A DNA stretch of 5,721 bases from Candidatus Parepulonipiscium sp. PG-Nun2H_MBin03 (GTDB lineage: Bacteria > Bacillota > Clostridia > Lachnospirales > Cellulosilyticaceae): the NCBI GenBank assembly GCA_001995005.1, contig MDJN01000221.1, positions 1 to 5,721 on the forward strand, read 5' to 3'. Shown in pieces: positions 1 to 5,721 of the stretch (its first letter is position 1; each line of letters opens with the position of its first letter). The notes under the pieces are model-generated. The model worked only from the letters and a program-made list of their open reading frames with translations. It did no database searches and had not been told where the DNA came from. A program made the translations under genes and the position numbers.

Positions 1-2710
1 CAATATCAATTCCTTTATCTGTACCTGAATTTTCCTCTTTTCGTAGTTGTGATAGCAAATCTGCTAATTGTTCTGCAATATCTTGTAATACTTCAGTGGC
101 GTATCCTTCTTCTTTTCGCCTATTATTATACTTACTGATTATATTTTGTAATTTTTCAGAGAATTCCATTCCTTTAACTTTGTTTACTTTCCTAAACTTA
201 TCTATTGCTTTATTTAATAAAGATTGCAACACTTTGATTTTGGTATTTGGTAAAGTGATGTTGGCTATCTTATTAATATATTCATCACTAAAAATATCTA
301 TTGGTAATCTTTCCATATCTGAACTAATATTAAATAGATCTTCTATTCCTTCGGATTTGATAGCTTCCTCAATCATTTCTATAACCTTTTTGTTCATTTG
401 GGATATGTCTGGTGCATCTCCTTTAGTAAGCTTAAAAAGTATGGATTTTATAGCAAAGTAGAAATTACTATAATCCGTTTCACTTTCAGTCAGTAACTCA
501 CTGCCACTACATAAGTTAAATGCTTTTTTTAGGCGTGAAACTGCCTTAATAAATCTTATTTCTAGTTCCTCATTTAATTGCACATATTCAACTGCTTTAT
601 TTAGACAATCCAACTGTTCTTTAGGAGTACCGTTAAAATATTTATCATTGTTAAACTTATGAAAAATATTCGCTAGGACTTCAAGTTCATCTTTAACAAT
701 TATTACACTTTTCTCAACTTCCTCAAACTCATCTTCTTTATAGTTGGTATAAGTAGCTAGTGCGTTGTTTAAGTTATCCTTGATACCTATATAGTCCACT
801 ATAAGCCCTTTGTCCTTGCCTTCATAAACTCTATTTACCCTTGAAATAGTTTGTATTAAGTTATGGCTACTAATAGGTTTATCAATATAGATTGTATCAA
901 GGCTTGGCACGTCAAAACCTGTTAGCCACATATCTACAACTATTGCTATTTTAAAATTAGACTTCACCTTTTTATACTGGCGGTCTAATTCTTTCCTATC
1001 ATCTTTACTTCCCAACATATCATATAATTCTTGGCTATCTTTTTTCTTATTTCTAGTCATAACTAGATTAACTTTTGCCATTGACTTTATTTCTTTTTTC
1101 TCTTCATCACTTAACACCAAACCTTCATCACATTCTTTTAGTTCAGCCCATTCAGGACGCATTTGTATCAGCAATTTATAAAATTCGTATGCAATACCTC
1201 TATCAGCACACACAAACATAGCCTTGCCAAGAACAGTTGCTCCTTCATACACACGGCTTTCATAATGTTTAATAAAGTCTTGTGCAATCAATCGCAATCT
1301 ATCAGGACTACCTAAAATAATATTTAATTTAATAACAGCCTTTTTACTTGCCTCAATTTGATATTCATTTGCTCCTGCCTTTTCACATTGGCCATAATAT
1401 GCTTCTATTTCTTGCACCTTATATGTATCAAGGTTCACTTTTGCCGAGCGTCCTTCATACACCAAATTTACTGTTATTCCATCTTTTACTGATTCTGTCA
1501 TTGTATATGCATCTACAACATTTCCAAATACTTTAATTGTGGCATCAATAGGAGTGCCTGTAAATCCAACATACGTAGCATTTGGCAATGAGTCATGCAA
1601 ATATTTTGCAAATCCATAGTTTTGTTTAACTTCATCTTTAGTAATAGTCACCTTTTTATCTAGGTTTATTTGTGAACGGTGTGCCTCATCTGATATACAA
1701 ATGACATTGGTTCTATCTGTCAAAAGGCTAATATCTTCTGTAAATTTATGGATAGTCGTTAGATATACACCCCCACTTTCTCGTCTTTGTAGATTTTCTT
1801 TCAAATTTTCTCTTGACTGTATATTTATTATTGTATTATCGCCTATATATTCCTTAGAATTAGTAAATAAATCTGAAAGTTGGTCATCTAAATCAGTTCT
1901 ATCTGTAATAATCACAATAGTTGGGCTACCAAAATATTGGGGGTATCTGCAAACAATTTTTTCTTCTTTGGTGGAAGTATCGGGGAAATAGATATAATTT
2001 TTGATTACATCAAGTAGGCGTTCCATACTAAACAGCCCCTTAATCATAGTTATAAGTGAATTTATCCCGTCAACTTCCTTATCTAAATCATCTATTTTTC
2101 TCCAAGTATAGAAGAAGTCATACGGGGCAAACATTGAACCATACTTGTTATTTACCCCATCACTAATAACTACAAAGGCGTTGTATTTAAACAGTTCGGG
2201 TATATCCTTTTTGTATTTTATTGTCAACTGCTCATACGCTTCATAAATTGAGGTGTTTTCTCTAATAGCACTTTTAAACTCCAATACAACAACGGGAATA
2301 CCATTTATATATACAATTCCATCTGGAATACGTAATGAGTAGCCATCAATTTCTATTTGATTTACTATTTTGAAATTATTGTTATGTGGGTTTTCAAAGT
2401 CCATAAACTCTATAAAAATATCCTTTTGAGTTCTGTCTTCTCGATTGAAGATAAAGCCATTTGACAACATCTTACAAACGGCTTTATTTGCTTCATATAC
2501 TGTGCCTGTGGTGTTCTTTAGCATTCGTATAATAGTTTGGGTTTCATTGCTAGTAATGTTGTAACGATTAACTAGGTATTGGTGTAAATCTTCAATTAGT
2601 AAAACTTCTGACTTTTCTCGGGATCTGTCTTTCCCCTTGCAAGAGGTGTAGCCTTCATCTGTAAATAATTCTGTTATCGCTTGTTCTAGTGTTTGCTCGT
2701 TGAATTTCAT
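1..2710 (-). CDS. hsdR: Type I restriction endonuclease subunit R (HsdR), 3' end cut by window, Walker A segment missing
   Basis: HsdR is the motor and nuclease subunit of type I restriction enzymes: it binds the M2S complex, translocates DNA using ATP and cleaves it. I translated the minus strand from the ATG at 2710 to base 1 and found 903 codons without a stop. The nuclease domain shows D130 (IPDGIVYING) and E144-x-K146 (VLEFKS), a PD-(D/E)xK core. The helicase part shows IITDRTDLDDQ (268-278), a DEAH box at 341-344 (ISDEAHRSQ), FTGTP (383-387), TGFDVPSLD (597-605) and motif VI QTISRVNRVY (620-629). A family member should carry a G-x-G-K-S/T loop between RYPQYF (255-260) and SPTIVII, but here the two are fused directly, so roughly 45 residues including Walker A appear lost in frame. 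About 100 C-terminal residues probably lie beyond the window. The start is supported by AAGGAG eight bases upstream, overlapping the stop of the previous gene. Family identity is certain; activity is doubtful. Confidence 0.95.
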   Translation of the reverse strand, partial: MKFNEQTLEQAITELFTDEGYTSCKGKDRSREKSEVLLIEDLHQYLVNRYNITSNETQTIIRMLKNTTGTVYEANKAVCKMLSNGFIFNREDRTQKDIFIEFMDFENPHNNNFKIVNQIEIDGYSLRIPDGIVYINGIPVVVLEFKSAIRENTSIYEAYEQLTIKYKKDIPELFKYNAFVVISDGVNNKYGSMFAPYDFFYTWRKIDDLDKEVDGINSLITMIKGLFSMERLLDVIKNYIYFPDTSTKEEKIVCRYPQYFGSPTIVIITDRTDLDDQLSDLFTNSKEYIGDNTIINIQSRENLKENLQRRESGGVYLTTIHKFTEDISLLTDRTNVICISDEAHRSQINLDKKVTITKDEVKQNYGFAKYLHDSLPNATYVGFTGTPIDATIKVFGNVVDAYTMTESVKDGITVNLVYEGRSAKVNLDTYKVQEIEAYYGQCEKAGANEYQIEASKKAVIKLNIILGSPDRLRLIAQDFIKHYESRVYEGATVLGKAMFVCADRGIAYEFYKLLIQMRPEWAELKECDEGLVLSDEEKKEIKSMAKVNLVMTRNKKKDSQELYDMLGSKDDRKELDRQYKKVKSNFKIAIVVDMWLTGFDVPSLDTIYIDKPISSHNLIQTISRVNRVYEGKDKGLIVDYIGIKDNLNNALATYTNYKEDEFEEVEKSVIIVKDELEVLANIFHKFNNDKYFNGTPKEQLDCLNKAVEYVQLNEELEIRFIKAVSRLKKAFNLCSGSELLTESETDYSNFYFAIKSILFKLTKGDAPDISQMNKKVIEMIEEAIKSEGIEDLFNISSDMERLPIDIFSDEYINKIANITLPNTKIKVLQSLLNKAIDKFRKVNKVKGMEFSEKLQNIISKYNNRRKEEGYATEVLQDIAEQLADLLSQLRKEENSGTDKGIDI
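1926..1936 (-). other. Deletion junction in hsdR removing the Walker A segment
   Basis: RYPQYF (residues 255-260) is joined in frame to GSPTIVIITDR. In related HsdR proteins these two blocks are separated by about 45 residues holding the GATGCGKS-type ATP-binding loop. Nothing resembling that loop occurs within the visible HsdR. The TATTTT at the join could be a short repeat used in the deletion, but this is inference. Confidence 0.7.
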
Positions 2711-2718
2711 GTGACTTG

Positions 2719-2724
2719 CTCCTT
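2719..2724 (-). promoter_or_regulatory. Ribosome binding site of hsdR
   Basis: AAGGAG lies eight bases before ATG 2710 and overlaps the TAA of the upstream 102-residue gene. It supports the chosen hsdR start and a shared transcript. Confidence 0.8.
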
Positions 2725-3031
2725 AAATCAGGTTATTTAAATTTATAAGATACTGTATATACTGATATAATTTATTTTGCATGTCTAAATTTTGATTTAA
2801 TATTGTCAACTTAAATTGGAGAAATTGTAGTGTGACACTCTGATTAGGTGGTAAAGTTTTATCCATTAGTGATAATATACTTATAGCATATTGGGTCCAT
2901 GCTTCAACAAGTTGTTCATTTAAATGTGCAGTTCTCATCAATTCTATTCCTTTTTCAATTACTTGAATTAATGCCTGCTTATTAGATTGTTTAATTTTTA
3001 GTTGTGCTATGTTATTATAATCATTCATCAT
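2723..3031 (-). CDS. Small all-helical protein of unknown function between hsdS and hsdR
   Basis: I do not recognise this 102-residue protein. It has no signal peptide, membrane segment or metal-binding motif. It reads as amphipathic helices rich in Leu, Ile, Gln and Asn: roughly residues 8-35, 38-57 and 66-99, with a PPNQS turn at 61-65. This suggests a small helical-bundle or partner-binding protein, likely cytosolic. The ATG at 3031 overlaps the end of the upstream membrane-protein gene by 11 bases and follows GGAG with a six-base spacer. A second in-frame ATG directly follows, so the start could be one codon later. The gene ends 12 bases before hsdR, and its TAA lies within the hsdR ribosome binding site. 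The overlap suggests translational coupling and a joint function with the membrane protein. It is not a standard type I subunit, and any role as a defence accessory is inference from position. Confidence 0.75.
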   Translation of the reverse strand: MMNDYNNIAQLKIKQSNKQALIQVIEKGIELMRTAHLNEQLVEAWTQYAISILSLMDKTLPPNQSVTLQFLQFKLTILNQNLDMQNKLYQYIQYLINLNNLI

Positions 3032-3527
3032 TTATTACTCCATCATTTCTATTAAGGTGTAGTTGTCGGATTAAATCATCAGCCAAATCGTCTGGATTTA
3101 AATCCTGAGTAGTTGTATTAGCGTCAATTAAACTATTATCGTATTGCCTACTCGCTCTTTGAATATTTTGCTCATTTTCTTCTACTTCTTTTTGTACGTA
3201 CTGCTCAAATCCCATTTCACCTTTATCAGATTTAAATTTAAAATTAGCTAGTAATGGTAGCAAACAAAGTATTATCCAAAGACAAAATAAAATATCCCCT
3301 CTACTTAAATTATCTATACTAATATTATATTCATTCCAAGCACCAATGTATAACAAATAGCTTGTACCACTGAACATTAGTAAAAACCATGAAGTCCTTA
3401 AAATAGTATTTCGTTGATGCGTAGGTGTAAATACCCATTTTATACACTTTATCAGCGGACTAGCAATATTTTTCCATATCCATTTTGCACTCTTGCCCAG
3501 TTTACCTTCCCATAACCTTTGCCACAA
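3021..3527 (-). CDS. Two-helix membrane protein of unknown function inside the type I R-M operon
   Basis: I do not recognise the family of this 168-residue protein. The N-terminal 40 residues are rich in Trp and Lys/Arg (WQRLWEGKLGKSAKW). Two hydrophobic segments follow, about 44-64 and 79-96, joined by a short loop of about 14 residues. After that come KFKSDKGE and a polar, acidic, Gln/Asn-rich tail to residue 168. Basic residues flank the outer sides of both helices, so both termini probably face the cytoplasm, giving a hairpin anchor with a soluble tail. The called start is TTG at 3527, with GGGGAG six bases upstream. The frame stays open to the hsdS stop, and a stronger AGGGGGAG site lies five bases before an ATA at 3578, which would add 17 residues. 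The gene begins 64 bases after hsdS and overlaps the next gene by 11 bases. Its place in the operon suggests an R-M-associated accessory role, but nothing in the sequence shows one. Confidence 0.75.
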   Translation of the reverse strand: MWQRLWEGKLGKSAKWIWKNIASPLIKCIKWVFTPTHQRNTILRTSWFLLMFSGTSYLLYIGAWNEYNISIDNLSRGDILFCLWIILCLLPLLANFKFKSDKGEMGFEQYVQKEVEENEQNIQRASRQYDNSLIDANTTTQDLNPDDLADDLIRQLHLNRNDGVINDE

Positions 3528-3575
3528 TGTATACTCCCCGTTACTTTCTTCACTTTGCGTATTTCGTGAATTTTC

Positions 3576-3591
3576 TATAAAAACTCCCCCT
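3576..3591 (-). promoter_or_regulatory. Strong ribosome binding site facing an ATA codon upstream of the membrane-protein gene
   Basis: AGGGGGAG (3591-3584) starts at the end of the hsdS stop codon and lies five bases before ATA (3578-3576), which is in frame with the membrane-protein ORF. A site this strong normally faces a start codon. Either ATA is used, or an ancestral ATG has mutated and the TTG at 3527, with its own GGGGAG at 3539-3534, is now used. Confidence 0.5.
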
Positions 3592-4658
3592 TAAACTACT
3601 AGATTTTTCAAGCATAAGTTAGCTAACTTTTGTAATTTTATTATTTCTAATTTATTACTATTAACACTTTTATAAAAAAGAGTTAGATATTTTTCTAATT
3701 TAGACATCGGCTCTTCTCTTAGGTAAAGAATTTTTAGATTATTAACTTCATTTGCATATACATGAGGTTGTGCTGTGCCTTTTTGCAGTTCTGTTATCTG
3801 CTGTTGCATAGATTTTAATAATACAAATAAATAATATGGATATTGTGAATCATTGCAATATGAGCAATCAGATGCCCATATATTTTCTAAATGCAATTTA
3901 ACATACCCTGCATTAACGCCTGAGGCACTAATAGTTATAGAAGTACCATCAACATTATATTTATTATGATAGCCTGATGGTTTAAGTCCAGCAGAAATAA
4001 CAGGGATAATTCCTTTTTCCATTTTAGAAGCTGTAATATTTTTGCCTCTTCTAAAGTTTCCGATATCTCCAACTGTCCCTTCTATAAAGTCTAATGTAGA
4101 ATAATTATTTAAAATATGTTTGTAGCATAATAAAGCCTGTTGTTCTAAATTATCATTAATCTTCTGCAACAACTCTATCCTATCAGTAATAACTTTATAT
4201 CGCCTTACTATTTTTTCTTGTTCTTCAATAGGGGGTACAGGTAGTTCAATTTTGCATAATTGTTCCCAATCAAATATTTCCCTAACACTACCATGAGATT
4301 TAAAACGTGCATACCTATCAAATTCATCTCTTGAAAACCATAACATTAGATATTTTGGATTAAGTTTAGTCGTATTTGTTATCTCAAAAACTGTATAAGA
4401 ACTAGAAATAATACATTCTTCTTCTGTTAGTAAAGCGATGGATATTTTATCACCATTTCTTGACGTTACAGGTCCATATGCAAACTGATTTTGTTTAATC
4501 ACCTTATATTTACTAAAATCTGTCCCTATCGTATTTGCAACTGAAGAAATAAAATTCTTTGTAATACTAACTCCCAATAACTTAGCTACCTTTAAATCTT
4601 TATTTTTAACATCAACCAGCCTAATAAATTGCCCTAACTCCTTATAATTCGATTTCAT
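3591..4658 (-). CDS. hsdS: Type I restriction-modification specificity subunit S (HsdS)
   Basis: HsdS selects the bipartite DNA target and holds two HsdM subunits. From the ATG at 4658 the product is 355 residues, close to the usual length. Target recognition domain 1 spans about 1-135, with the family-like stretches NQFAYGPVTSRNG (57-69) and SHGSVREIFDW (121-131). The central conserved region follows at about 136-182 (IELPVPPIEEQEKIV, then a helical spacer). Domain 2 spans about 190-308, with GTAQPHVYANEVNNLKI at 294-310, and a second conserved helix closes the protein at 320-352. The frame is open for 11 codons upstream, to ATG 4691. I prefer 4658 because AGGGGG lies seven bases before it and MKSNYKELG matches the usual HsdS N-terminus. 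This start overlaps the end of hsdM by 17 bases, typical of translational coupling. No break or missing block is visible, unlike in hsdM and hsdR. No inverted repeat suggestive of phase variation was seen. Confidence 0.94.
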   Translation of the reverse strand: MKSNYKELGQFIRLVDVKNKDLKVAKLLGVSITKNFISSVANTIGTDFSKYKVIKQNQFAYGPVTSRNGDKISIALLTEEECIISSSYTVFEITNTTKLNPKYLMLWFSRDEFDRYARFKSHGSVREIFDWEQLCKIELPVPPIEEQEKIVRRYKVITDRIELLQKINDNLEQQALLCYKHILNNYSTLDFIEGTVGDIGNFRRGKNITASKMEKGIIPVISAGLKPSGYHNKYNVDGTSITISASGVNAGYVKLHLENIWASDCSYCNDSQYPYYLFVLLKSMQQQITELQKGTAQPHVYANEVNNLKILYLREEPMSKLEKYLTLFYKSVNSNKLEIIKLQKLANLCLKNLVV

Positions 4659-5022
4659 AACCCAGCCCCCTAAAGACTTCAAGCAAATCACTTTTAGACT
4701 TTTCCTCTTGAATTAGTAACTCTTTTAATTCACTTTGCAACACCTTCATTTGCTCGTCATAGTCCACATTCTCATCTTGATTAATAAATTCAATATATCT
4801 ACTAGGTACTAGGGAATAATTTTTCTCTCTGACTTCCTCAACTTTAGCACTATAACAAAACTCTGGTACATTCTCAAATTGCTTGCACTGTTGCCAGTTG
4901 TGATATACTTCTGTTACCTTTTTTCTATCTTCTTCGCCTAGCTCAACATATTTCTTTTCATATGGTGTCCCCATTTGCCAACAAAAAGCCTGCCACGCCA
5001 TTTTGCGAAAGCTTAGAAACAA
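4642..5022 (-). CDS. hsdM: C-terminal remnant of HsdM (type I DNA methyltransferase), frame-shifted from the N-terminal part
   Basis: This frame carries the genuine HsdM C-terminus: homology-like sequence begins at about 4977 with QMGTPYEKKYVEL, then VTEVYHNWQQ, VPEFCYSA, SLVPSRYIEFINQDEN, and a final helical segment ending LGYEIEL. These are the usual C-terminal signatures of Clostridia-type HsdM. The first 15 or so residues of the 126-residue ORF (positions 4978-5022) are an out-of-frame reading of the upstream HsdM coding sequence and are not real protein. No ribosome binding site precedes ATG 5022, ATG 5001 or ATG 4974, so the fragment is probably not made, or made only poorly. About 75-85 residues that should connect the FLLANG segment to this tail are absent. 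Its end overlaps hsdS. I regard it, together with the ORF at 4958-5533, as one broken hsdM pseudogene. Confidence 0.85.
   Translation of the reverse strand: MFLSFRKMAWQAFCWQMGTPYEKKYVELGEEDRKKVTEVYHNWQQCKQFENVPEFCYSAKVEEVREKNYSLVPSRYIEFINQDENVDYDEQMKVLQSELKELLIQEEKSKSDLLEVFRGLGYEIEL
4666..4671 (-). promoter_or_regulatory. Ribosome binding site deciding the hsdS start
   Basis: AGGGGG lies seven bases before ATG 4658, inside the last codons of hsdM. It favours this start over the in-frame ATG at 4691 and implies coupling of hsdS translation to the end of hsdM. Confidence 0.75.
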
Positions 5023-5533
5023 TATTTAAAATCCAACCATAATTTGCATTACTTGTAGGTGGCACTTCATATCCATTCCAACGTGCATCATCTTTTAGGG
5101 TGTTTATCTTATTTATCTCATCTAATAAAGATGAGAGCTTTGTTGTGTCTATTTGTAGCCTTGAATAATAATTGTCTGGTAATGCTCCTTTTAATGATGG
5201 GTTTAATTTTTCAATAGTTGATAGTGCTGTATCTATTTTTAATGCTATGTCATCTTGTTTAGCATTTGCTATTATATATGACCATCTAGCCTCTAAAGGT
5301 AAATAGAAAACATTGTCCTTTGTATAAAATGCAATATTATCAACAAACTTTTCTCGACCTTGTGCAATTATTTTTTGTCTTTGCACCTCGAATTTGTCAC
5401 TTACAAACTTCAAGAAAAATAAACTTAACACAACATGTTTATATTCAGCTGATTCAACTGACCCTCTAAGCTTGTCAGCTGTTTTCCATAGGCTTTCTTC
5501 CATTGATATTTCTTTTTTTGTAGCCTTAGCCAT
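4958..5533 (-). CDS. hsdM: N-terminal remnant of HsdM (type I DNA methyltransferase) lacking its catalytic core
   Basis: HsdM is the N6-adenine methyltransferase subunit of type I systems and is normally about 500 residues. This 191-residue ORF has a complete HsdM N-terminal helical domain at about 10-140 (EESLWKTADKLRGSVESAEYK, LSLFFLKFVSDKFE). At about 145-149 (NTLKDDARW) it jumps to sequence that normally follows the catalytic motif: GYEVPPTSNANYGW (154-167) and NGVAGFLLANG (178-188). The intervening block, which should contain GEFYTP, the AdoMet-binding DPxxGSGG motif and NPP[FY], is not present in any frame. After FLLANG the frame reads three more residues into a TGA at 4960-4958, while the true C-terminus continues in another frame. 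The ATG at 5533 has GGAGGA seven bases upstream and a strong promoter. The product cannot bind AdoMet or methylate. Identity as HsdM is firm; whether the loss is biological or an assembly error is open. Confidence 0.9.
   Translation of the reverse strand: MAKATKKEISMEESLWKTADKLRGSVESAEYKHVVLSLFFLKFVSDKFEVQRQKIIAQGREKFVDNIAFYTKDNVFYLPLEARWSYIIANAKQDDIALKIDTALSTIEKLNPSLKGALPDNYYSRLQIDTTKLSSLLDEINKINTLKDDARWNGYEVPPTSNANYGWILNIVSKLSQNGVAGFLLANGDTI
4970..4988 (-). other. Deletion junction 2 in hsdM (frame-changing)
   Basis: The sequence GGCAAATGGGG is read as A-N-G in the upstream frame (end of FLLANG) and as Q-M-G in the downstream frame (start of QMGTPYEKK). The same few bases belong plausibly to both sides, as expected when a deletion occurs between short repeats such as CAAATGGG. 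About 75-85 residues of normal HsdM are absent. The frame changes, so a simple one-base indel does not explain the break. Confidence 0.65.
5087..5104 (-). other. Deletion junction 1 in hsdM
   Basis: Here the end of the HsdM N-terminal domain (DEINKINTL) is joined in frame to KDDARWNGYEVPP, which in intact family members lies just after the NPP[FY] motif. The join falls within TLKDD, and a short shared stretch encoding L-K-D on both sides would be a natural recombination point. From family knowledge, roughly 125-140 residues are missing. The exact breakpoint cannot be fixed without an intact relative. Confidence 0.7.
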
Positions 5534-5540
5534 ACTTACT

Positions 5541-5546
5541 TCCTCC
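5541..5546 (-). promoter_or_regulatory. Ribosome binding site of hsdM
   Basis: GGAGGA on the minus strand, seven bases before ATG 5533. It is a near-ideal site and fixes the hsdM start. Confidence 0.85.
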
Positions 5547-5565
5547 GTTTTATCTATAATAATAT

Positions 5566-5594
5566 ATTATACCTTAAAACAAGGGTTTATTCAA
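5566..5594 (-). promoter_or_regulatory. Sigma-A-type promoter of the hsd operon
   Basis: On the minus strand, TTGAAT (5594-5589, four of six matches to TTGACA) is followed by a 17-base spacer and a perfect TATAAT (5571-5566). Transcription would start near 5559, giving a leader of about 25 bases before the hsdM ATG. It is the only good promoter in the window and fits one transcript for all downstream genes. No operator palindrome was recognised. Confidence 0.8.
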
Positions 5595-5632
5595 CTATTG
5601 TAACAGCTTTTGCCAACTATCCATTTCTTATA

Positions 5633-5719
5633 TTATAGATTTTCTTTCTCCAAGTCATTTATAATTAGCCTTGTCATTTTATCGTCAATAGTTTCCTTAC
5701 TGGTTTGGCTAAAATGTAC
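5633..5719 (-). CDS. C-terminal tail of an unidentified upstream gene (partial)
   Basis: One minus-strand frame is open from the right window edge for 28 codons to a TAA at 5635-5633. The peptide reads HFSQTSKETIDDKMTRL and ends NDLEKENL, a hydrophilic, helix-like composition typical of a protein C-terminus. The other two frames stop within the same stretch. The rest of the gene lies outside the window, so no function can be given. It ends about 40 bases before the hsdM -35 box, with no clear terminator hairpin between them. The open frame is short, so chance is possible. Confidence 0.4.
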   Translation of the reverse strand, partial: VHFSQTSKETIDDKMTRLIINDLEKENL

Positions 5720-5721
5720 GC

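Noticed and set aside
96..461. Plus-strand open frame of 121 codons with a hydrophobic N-terminus.
   Set aside because: It lies antisense inside hsdR, which has clear conserved motifs; its hydrophobic look comes from reading AT-rich coding sequence backwards.
1348..1536. Plus-strand open frame of 62 codons.
   Set aside because: Antisense to conserved hsdR helicase sequence, with no plausible ribosome binding site or family.
1701..1991. Plus-strand open frame of 96 codons.
   Set aside because: Antisense to the hsdR DEAH-box region; a shadow.
3591..4658. Phase-variable hsdS with inverted repeats for recombinational shuffling.
   Set aside because: No second hsdS copy, long inverted repeat or recombinase is visible in the window.
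4958..5022. Programmed ribosomal frameshift joining the two HsdM ORFs.
   Set aside because: A frameshift would not supply the roughly 200 residues missing from the core and connecting segment, and the short GGGG run is not a strong slippery site.
4642..5022. An independent small gene starting at ATG 5022.
   Set aside because: The first residues are out-of-frame reading of HsdM sequence, no ribosome binding site is present, and the remainder matches the HsdM C-terminus.
5394..5603. Plus-strand open frame of 69 codons.
   Set aside because: Antisense to the hsdM N-terminus and the hsdM promoter; the conserved protein is on the minus strand.
5534..5632. Riboswitch, terminator or small RNA in the intergenic gap.
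   Set aside because: The stretch is short and AT-rich, with a promoter and ribosome binding site but no stable hairpin or U-tract that I can support.

Overview
This 5.7-kb window is AT-rich. Its protein signatures and strong purine-rich ribosome binding sites suggest a low-GC Firmicute (Clostridia-like), but no taxonomic marker gene is present, so that is an inference. All real genes lie on the minus strand and read from right to left.

The window holds one type I restriction-modification locus in the order hsdM - hsdS - two small unknown genes - hsdR. A short tail of an unrelated upstream gene sits at 5633-5719. A well-formed sigma-A-type promoter (-35 at 5589-5594, -10 at 5566-5571) and a GGAGGA ribosome binding site precede hsdM at 5533. 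From hsdM to hsdR the genes overlap or are separated by at most a few dozen bases, so they look like one transcription unit. hsdR runs off the left edge of the window.

The main observation is that the locus is damaged in a selective way. HsdM keeps its N-terminal helical domain and its C-terminal tail. Two gaps have removed the AdoMet-binding motif, the NPP[FY] catalytic motif and the segment beyond, and the second gap also shifts the frame, splitting the gene into two ORFs (4958-5533 and 4642-5022). HsdR is one open frame of 903 visible codons. It has an intact-looking PD-(D/E)xK nuclease domain, a DEAH box and the later helicase motifs, but the segment that should carry the Walker A ATP-binding loop is missing, joined in frame at about 1926-1936. 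HsdS looks complete, with both target recognition domains. As written, the locus could neither methylate nor translocate and cleave as a normal type I enzyme. Either it is a decaying system, or the three gaps are assembly artefacts in highly conserved segments; reads across the three junctions would decide.

Between hsdS and hsdR lie a two-helix membrane protein (3021-3527) and an all-helical 102-residue protein (2723-3031). They overlap by 11 bases and are not standard type I subunits. They are the most likely place for undescribed biology here. The 99-base gap 5534-5632 holds the promoter and leader. No tRNA, rRNA, CRISPR array, insertion sequence or convincing terminator was seen.
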